Below the pieces are notes generated by a model that made no database searches, was not told the DNA's origin, and saw nothing but the letters and a program-made list of their open reading frames with translations. Shown here in pieces: positions 59,541 through 64,000 of a stretch of DNA of 64,000 nt; within the stretch, counting starts at the first letter, position 1; each line of letters begins with the position of its first letter. Both the position numbers and the translations under genes were made by a program. Source of the DNA: Phyllostachys edulis (Eukaryota; Streptophyta; Magnoliopsida; Poales; Poaceae); the NCBI GenBank assembly GCA_036346405.1, contig CM070562.1, positions 103,936,999 to 104,000,998 of the forward strand, in the 5' to 3' direction.

Positions 59541-59920
59541 AACGCCATACTCGGACGACCAACTTTGGCAAAATTCCTAATGGCTACTCATTATGGATAT
59601 CAATGTATTAAGATGTCAGTCCCAAAGGAGTAATCACAATCCATTGTGACAAGAAGATGGCGATACCGCGATCACGATCCTCGAAATGGTAGGACAAATA
59701 CCAACTCGAGAAGAAAGTCACCTTCGACTAGCAAGTCGGCTTCAAAGTCGCACCAAAGCCGAACGACAAAGTCAAAGAGGTTCCTCCGACGCAGGGAGCC
59801 CTCAAGATCGCTCAGACGGGATACTTCCGACCCTAAATAAGAAGACGCCTCATCACCTTCCTCCGAGCTAACGCAGATGTATTCGCGGCAAGCATCCGAC
59901 ATGCCCGAGTCCCCTGGGAG

Positions 59921-61041
59921 GTGATCGAGCACAGGCTAGCTTTACGGCCTGACAAAGTACCCGTAAAACAAAAATTGCGGAGATTTACCCCTGATCGACG
60001 AGATGCTATTAAATCGGAATTGGATAAGCTACTTAAAGCAGGCTTTATAAGAGAGGTCAACCACCCAGAATGGTTGGCTAACCCTGCAATGGTTAGAAAG
60101 TCAAACGGCAAATAGCGTATGTGCGTAGACTTTACTGATCTTAATAAAGCTTGTCCAAAAGACGATTTTCCTTTACCTCAGACGATCAGTTGGTTGACTC
60201 TACTGCAGGTTGTGAAATGTTAAGTTTTTTAGACGCATATTCTGGATACCACCAGATCAATATGTGTCTAGACGATGAAGAAAAGACCGCATTTATTACA
60301 CCATTTGGTATATTTTGCTATGTCAAAATGCCATTTGGTCTAAAAAATACCGGCGCTTCTTTTCAACGCTTGATGCAGGCAACTTTTTCATCTCAATTAG
60401 GCCGCAATCTAGAAGCCTATGTTGATGATCTAGTTGTCAAAAGCATCAAGAGACTTAATCATATTACTGACCTGCAAGAAACGTTCAACAATCTCAGAAA
60501 ACATCGCTTAAAACTTAATCCTGAGAAGTGTGTATTTGGAATCTCTTCAGGGAAATTGCTTGGATTCCTAGTATCAATACGAGGAATCGAAGCAAATCCT
60601 GAAAAGATAAACGCCATTTTAGAAATGCGCCCTCCAACTATACGGAAAGAAATCCAGAAACTCACTGGGTGCATGGCGGCTTTAAGTCGTTTCATCGCAC
60701 GATTGGGAGAAAAGGGACTACCTTTCTTTAAACTTCTAAGGAAACACGAAGGTTTTGAGTGGTCGAAAGAGGCAAACGCCGCCTTTGAGGATGCCAAGAG
60801 GTACCTTATTTAGTGCTCCTATTCGGTCTCCGAGGCCGTAAGTAACGCCTTGGTTTACCTAGCTACCACGCCACAGCGAGAAGCGCAGAGTGGTCGAGAA
60901 CGTGAAAATGTACAACGACCGGTCTACTACGTAAGTGAAGTTTTACGACCTAAGGAGCGTTACCCTCAGTCCAAAAGCTTCTATATGCCCTCCTCATGTC
61001 TTCGAGGAAATCTGCGGCATTATTTTCAGCGCACAAACTAG
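59921..61041 (+). pseudogene. Tat reverse transcriptase and RNase H start, broken
   Basis: Opens with IEHRLALRPDKVPVKQKLRR and REVNHPEWLANPAMVRKSNG, then a stop, then RMCVDFTDLNKACPKDDFPL. A frame change near 60,150 leads to FLDAYSGYHQINMCLDDEEK, FITPFGIFCYVKMPFGLKNT and the catalytic AYVDDLVVKS near 60,415. The connection domain and an RNase H-like start (RPVYYVSEVLRPKERYPQ) follow after another stop. Confidence 0.9.
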
Positions 61042-61079
61042 TCAGGTTGCCCGAGTTTCCCTTGGGAGCGATCCTCCGA

Positions 61080-61565
61080 ATAGGGAACAATGAGCGCATG
61101 GCAAAATGATCTGTCGAACTTGGGGAGTTCGACATCCATTTCGTGTCCCGAACGGCCATTAAATCCCAGATCTTGGTAGACTTTGTCGCCGAATGGACAA
61201 ATCTCAACTGCTCAGATCCCGAAGACGATTCCCACGACCGATGGATCTATGTACTTTGACGGGTCGCTTACTTTAAGTGGCTCTGGGTCGGGTGGTCCCG
61301 GTATCTCCTACTGGAGAGACCTTAAAGTATGCCATACAATTAAACTTTCGTGCCACTAATAATGTGGTAGAATCTGAAGGTTTGCTAGTCGGTATACGAA
61401 AGCAATGAAAGCGCTCGATTCGCCGACTACTCGTGAGAGGAGACTCTCAACTAGTCGTGAATCAAGTCGGCAAAGAGTACCAAAGGTTTCTAACCCGACA
61501 ATGTCTCGGTACTTATCGAAGTCGTAAGCTAGAAAATCATTTTTAGGTTTCGAGGCACAATTCAT
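61080..61565 (+). pseudogene. Tat RNase H remnant
   Basis: Pieces in mixed frames: GEFDIHFVSRTAIKSQILVD and, about 61,245-61,400, WIYVL-type sequence with a DGS core followed by NFRATNNVVESEGLL. It is heavily frame-broken and recognised only by these RNase H landmarks. Confidence 0.6.
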
Positions 61566-61812
61566 CCCTCGAAGGATAATTTCTCATGCACCGACTTGCT
61601 CGAATAGCTTCTTCCCGATCTGAAGTACCAAAAGGAGTCTTCTTGGAACAACTCCAGAAGCCTTCTCTGGTCGACGAGCCAGAGACACCTCCTATTGAGA
61701 CAACCTCTCTAGAGTACGAGGATACATGGATGGTGCCCATCTATGATTATCTTCAGAAGGGTTACAGACCAAGACGATCTCGAGGCGCATCGCTTATCCC
61801 GAAAAAGCCAAA

Positions 61813-62945
61813 ATGTATACTTTGGTCGAAGGAGCTCTCTATAAAAGGGGTACTCAAGGGGTGCTCATGCGATGCATTCCGCAGAGCGAAGGATTAACAC
61901 TCCTTCACGACATACATGGTGGCATCTGTGGAAATCATGCTTCCTACAGAACGTTGGTCGGCAAGGCTTTTCGACAAGGTTTTCTTGCCAATGACCCTAT
62001 ACGATGCTAAAGAGTTGGTTAAAAGTGTGTCCAAAGCGGTTTCATAGCGAGCAAATACACCAACCAAATTTCGGGCATTACAAACAATACCTCTATCTTG
62101 GCCTTTTGCAACTGGGGTCTTGATATCCCGGGACCGTTCCCCAAAGCTCCGGAGGTTTCGAGTTCCTTTTGTGGCTATTGATACGTTCACAAAATGGATT
62201 GAAGCCAACCTCGGATCGATAACAACGAAGCGGCAAAACGGTTTATGATGAGATGCGTAATTACTCGATTTGGAGTACCGAGTCGAATAATTACGATAAT
62301 GGTAAGCAATTTTCGGCGCAAAATTTCGTGAATTTTATGACGAGTTGGGTACCAAGTTGTGTTATGCTTATGTGGCCCATCCCGAGTAATGGGGCAATCG
62401 AACGCAAATGGCCAAATAATGAGAGGAATTAAACTCGAGTTTTCGACCACTCATCAAACGCTCGGGGCTTGGGTACAAGAGTTACCCTCAGATATGGGCA
62501 ATTCGTACAACTACGGTCAGACACAGAGAAACACCTTTCTTTCTAGTCTTGGTCTTTGAAGCCATGCTTCCTCCTAACTAAAAATACGGTCAACACGAAG
62601 TCTAAACATTCAAAGACTCCAACCAGAACAAATTCGAGCAGATGATATTAATCTACTTGAAGAAAGGAGAAACCAGGCCCTAATTAGCTCGGCGGTCTAC
62701 CAACAAGCCTGCGAAGATACTACGATCGTAAGGTCCAACCTCGCAGCCCTTCTCAGAGGTGACTTGGTATTGAGGCTTTGCCAATCCAAGTCTAATCGAA
62801 CAAACTTTCTCCCAAGTGGGAAGGTCCTTACAAAGTGGTCGAAGTTACTCGTCCAGGGTCGGTACGATTGGCAATGGAAGACGGCCAGGTTCTCTCGAAT
62901 TCTTGGAACATCGACTAGTTATGCAAGTTCTATGTGTAACCAATC
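61813..62945 (+). pseudogene. Tat integrase remnant
   Basis: The zinc-binding region reads DIHGGICGNHASYRTLVGKA (61,910-61,970). The core is in pieces: VAIDTFTKWIEA near 62,172-62,206, then VTRFGVP-like and DNG-like remnants near 62,260-62,300. The C-terminal end is a WEGPYKVVEVTRPGS-like segment (62,815-62,860) and RLAMEDGQVLSNSWNI-like sequence to about 62,920. Nearly every block is separated by a frameshift or stop. Confidence 0.75.
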
Positions 62946-63072
62946 ATTCGGACAATAAAGACTCAGGTTTTCTCTATCTCTATTGTCTTACTTTTGAGTA
63001 GTGCTTTCATAATATTTCGACTATGTTTCAAACACCCAGTTTTCTTTACACTGGTCGAAAGGCAGATAACAT

Positions 63073-63612
63073 CACCTAGTCAAAGCCTCTCCTCTCTGCA
63101 TGTGGTCCTGCCCACTAGAAGGAGCTTCCTAGTGTCAACTCGTTACTCGCTTTTGTTGCCAACATAAAGAACTCGGGTTTTATTTAGTCGAATTTTTTTT
63201 TGAAGGCAAACTCCTTTCACCTTAGATTATTTCTTCACTTCATTTTTGAAAAATATTCTAAGCAGAGTGCACTTTTTAAGATTTATTCAGCTGCCTTTGG
63301 TGTATTCAATTCGTCTTAACTAAGTCGGAGGAAGAAACACATCTAGTCGAAGTCTCTCCTCTCTACACGTGGTCCTGCCCACTAGAAGGAACTTTCTAGC
63401 ATCGTTCAGTTTCCAACTCTTGATAACAGGGCAGACTTATTGAATCCTCCAAAGAAGGGCGAACGAATTTTTTGAAGTTCTCTGGATGTTTGTTTAACTC
63501 AAGTTGTTGTTCTCGATTTAATTAATCTAGTCGGAGATGTTAACATTACCTAGTCGAAGCCTCTCCTCTCTGCACGTGGTCCTGCCCACTAGAAGGAACT
63601 TCCTAGTGTCAA
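63073..63612. repeat. Three dispersed copies of a ~65-bp repeat in the Tat 3' region
   Basis: AAGCCTCTCCTCTCTGCACG then TGGTCCTGCCCACTAGAAGG occurs at about 63,073-63,138, 63,341-63,403 and 63,546-63,612 with a few substitutions. Confidence 0.93.
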
Positions 63613-63702
63613 TTGCTACCACTCTTTCGACCAATTGCATGACAATTGGGGCCAAAAACTACAAGTTAAACAAACCTCTCTTTTCGTAAACCCTTTCTAA
63701 AG

Positions 63703-63978
63703 ACTATTTACTTAGTTTGTCTAAACAAACTCAAAGAAATAGTCGGGGCTAGGATAATTTGATTTCAATTCTTAGTCTTTAAATTAGTTAATTATCTTTT
63801 GAGTTACTAACTACTCGACAAGATGATTTGTAGAGATAAGACTATTTACTTAGTTTCAACAAACTAAGCAAATAGTCGGGGGCTAGGATAAAGTCATTAA
63901 TTTGACTTCATTTTTAGTCTTTAAAATTGTTAATTATCTTTTGAGTTACTAACTACTCGATAAGATAATTTGCGAGAA
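63703..63978. repeat. ~138-bp tandem duplication in the Tat 3' region
   Basis: ACTATTTACTTAGTTT ... ATAGTCGGGGCTAGGAT ... TTATCTTTTGAGTTACTAAC TACTCGA occurs from 63,703 and again from 63,841. It may lie in or next to the 3' LTR, whose end is outside the window. Confidence 0.9.
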
Positions 63979-64000
63979 ACAAGATGGATCGTATATTACA

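Larger units (their letters stand above)
57497..64000 (+). mobile_element. Second Tat-type Ty3/gypsy element, 5'-truncated, running out of the window
   Basis: The order gag, protease, RT, RNase H-like region and integrase on the plus strand is followed by about 1 kb of repeat-rich non-coding DNA. There is no 5' LTR: the element starts inside gag, fused to the copia remnant at GGACGCC. It is the same family as the remnant at the window start, judged from the integrase C-terminus. Confidence 0.82.

Overview
The window reads as nuclear DNA of a grass (Poaceae). Genes have GC-rich first exons, many GT-AG introns and grass-like protein sequences, and they sit between nested LTR retrotransposons, hAT elements and MITEs. 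I cannot name the species. Everything here was read by eye from the sequence; no alignment or database search was run.

Layout. (1) 1-~6,630 is a decayed Ty3/gypsy element of the Tat type: the end of an integrase on the + strand, followed by an antisense gag-like/Transposase_28 relic that carries an almost perfect 681-bp internal duplication. (2) 7,067-41,348 is a gene island with six protein-coding loci: a CURT1-like thylakoid protein (+), a small J-domain protein (-), a 22-exon conserved plant protein of 1260 aa with no known function (+), FKBP12 (-), an intronless methyltransferase-like protein with an in-frame upstream ORF (+), and a universal stress protein locus (-) that looks frameshifted. 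Between and inside the genes lie a 384-bp MITE, a ~2.5-kb inverted-repeat element with a minisatellite, a tiny copia element with an intact target duplication in an intron, and hAT elements with 8-bp target duplications. (3) 41,513-45,548 is transposon debris, including a hAT relic and a 22-unit 10-bp repeat. (4) 45,549-57,496 is a SIRE-type copia element whose 5' LTR is split by a chromodomain gypsy element of about 9 kb. (5) 57,497-64,000 is a second Tat-type gypsy element lacking its 5' end and running out of the window.

Five of the six host loci have complete reconstructed exon chains whose phases agree at every junction. The exceptions are the missing start codon of the J-domain gene and the 8-bp frame break in the USP gene. 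The genes look like unrelated housekeeping functions (thylakoid shape, chaperone, prolyl isomerase, stress protein) and do not form an operon-like system. I did not find a clearly new system. The observations most worth following are the in-frame uORF/main-ORF pair, the two gene lesions, the uncharacterised 1260-aa gene, and several unusual repeat architectures.
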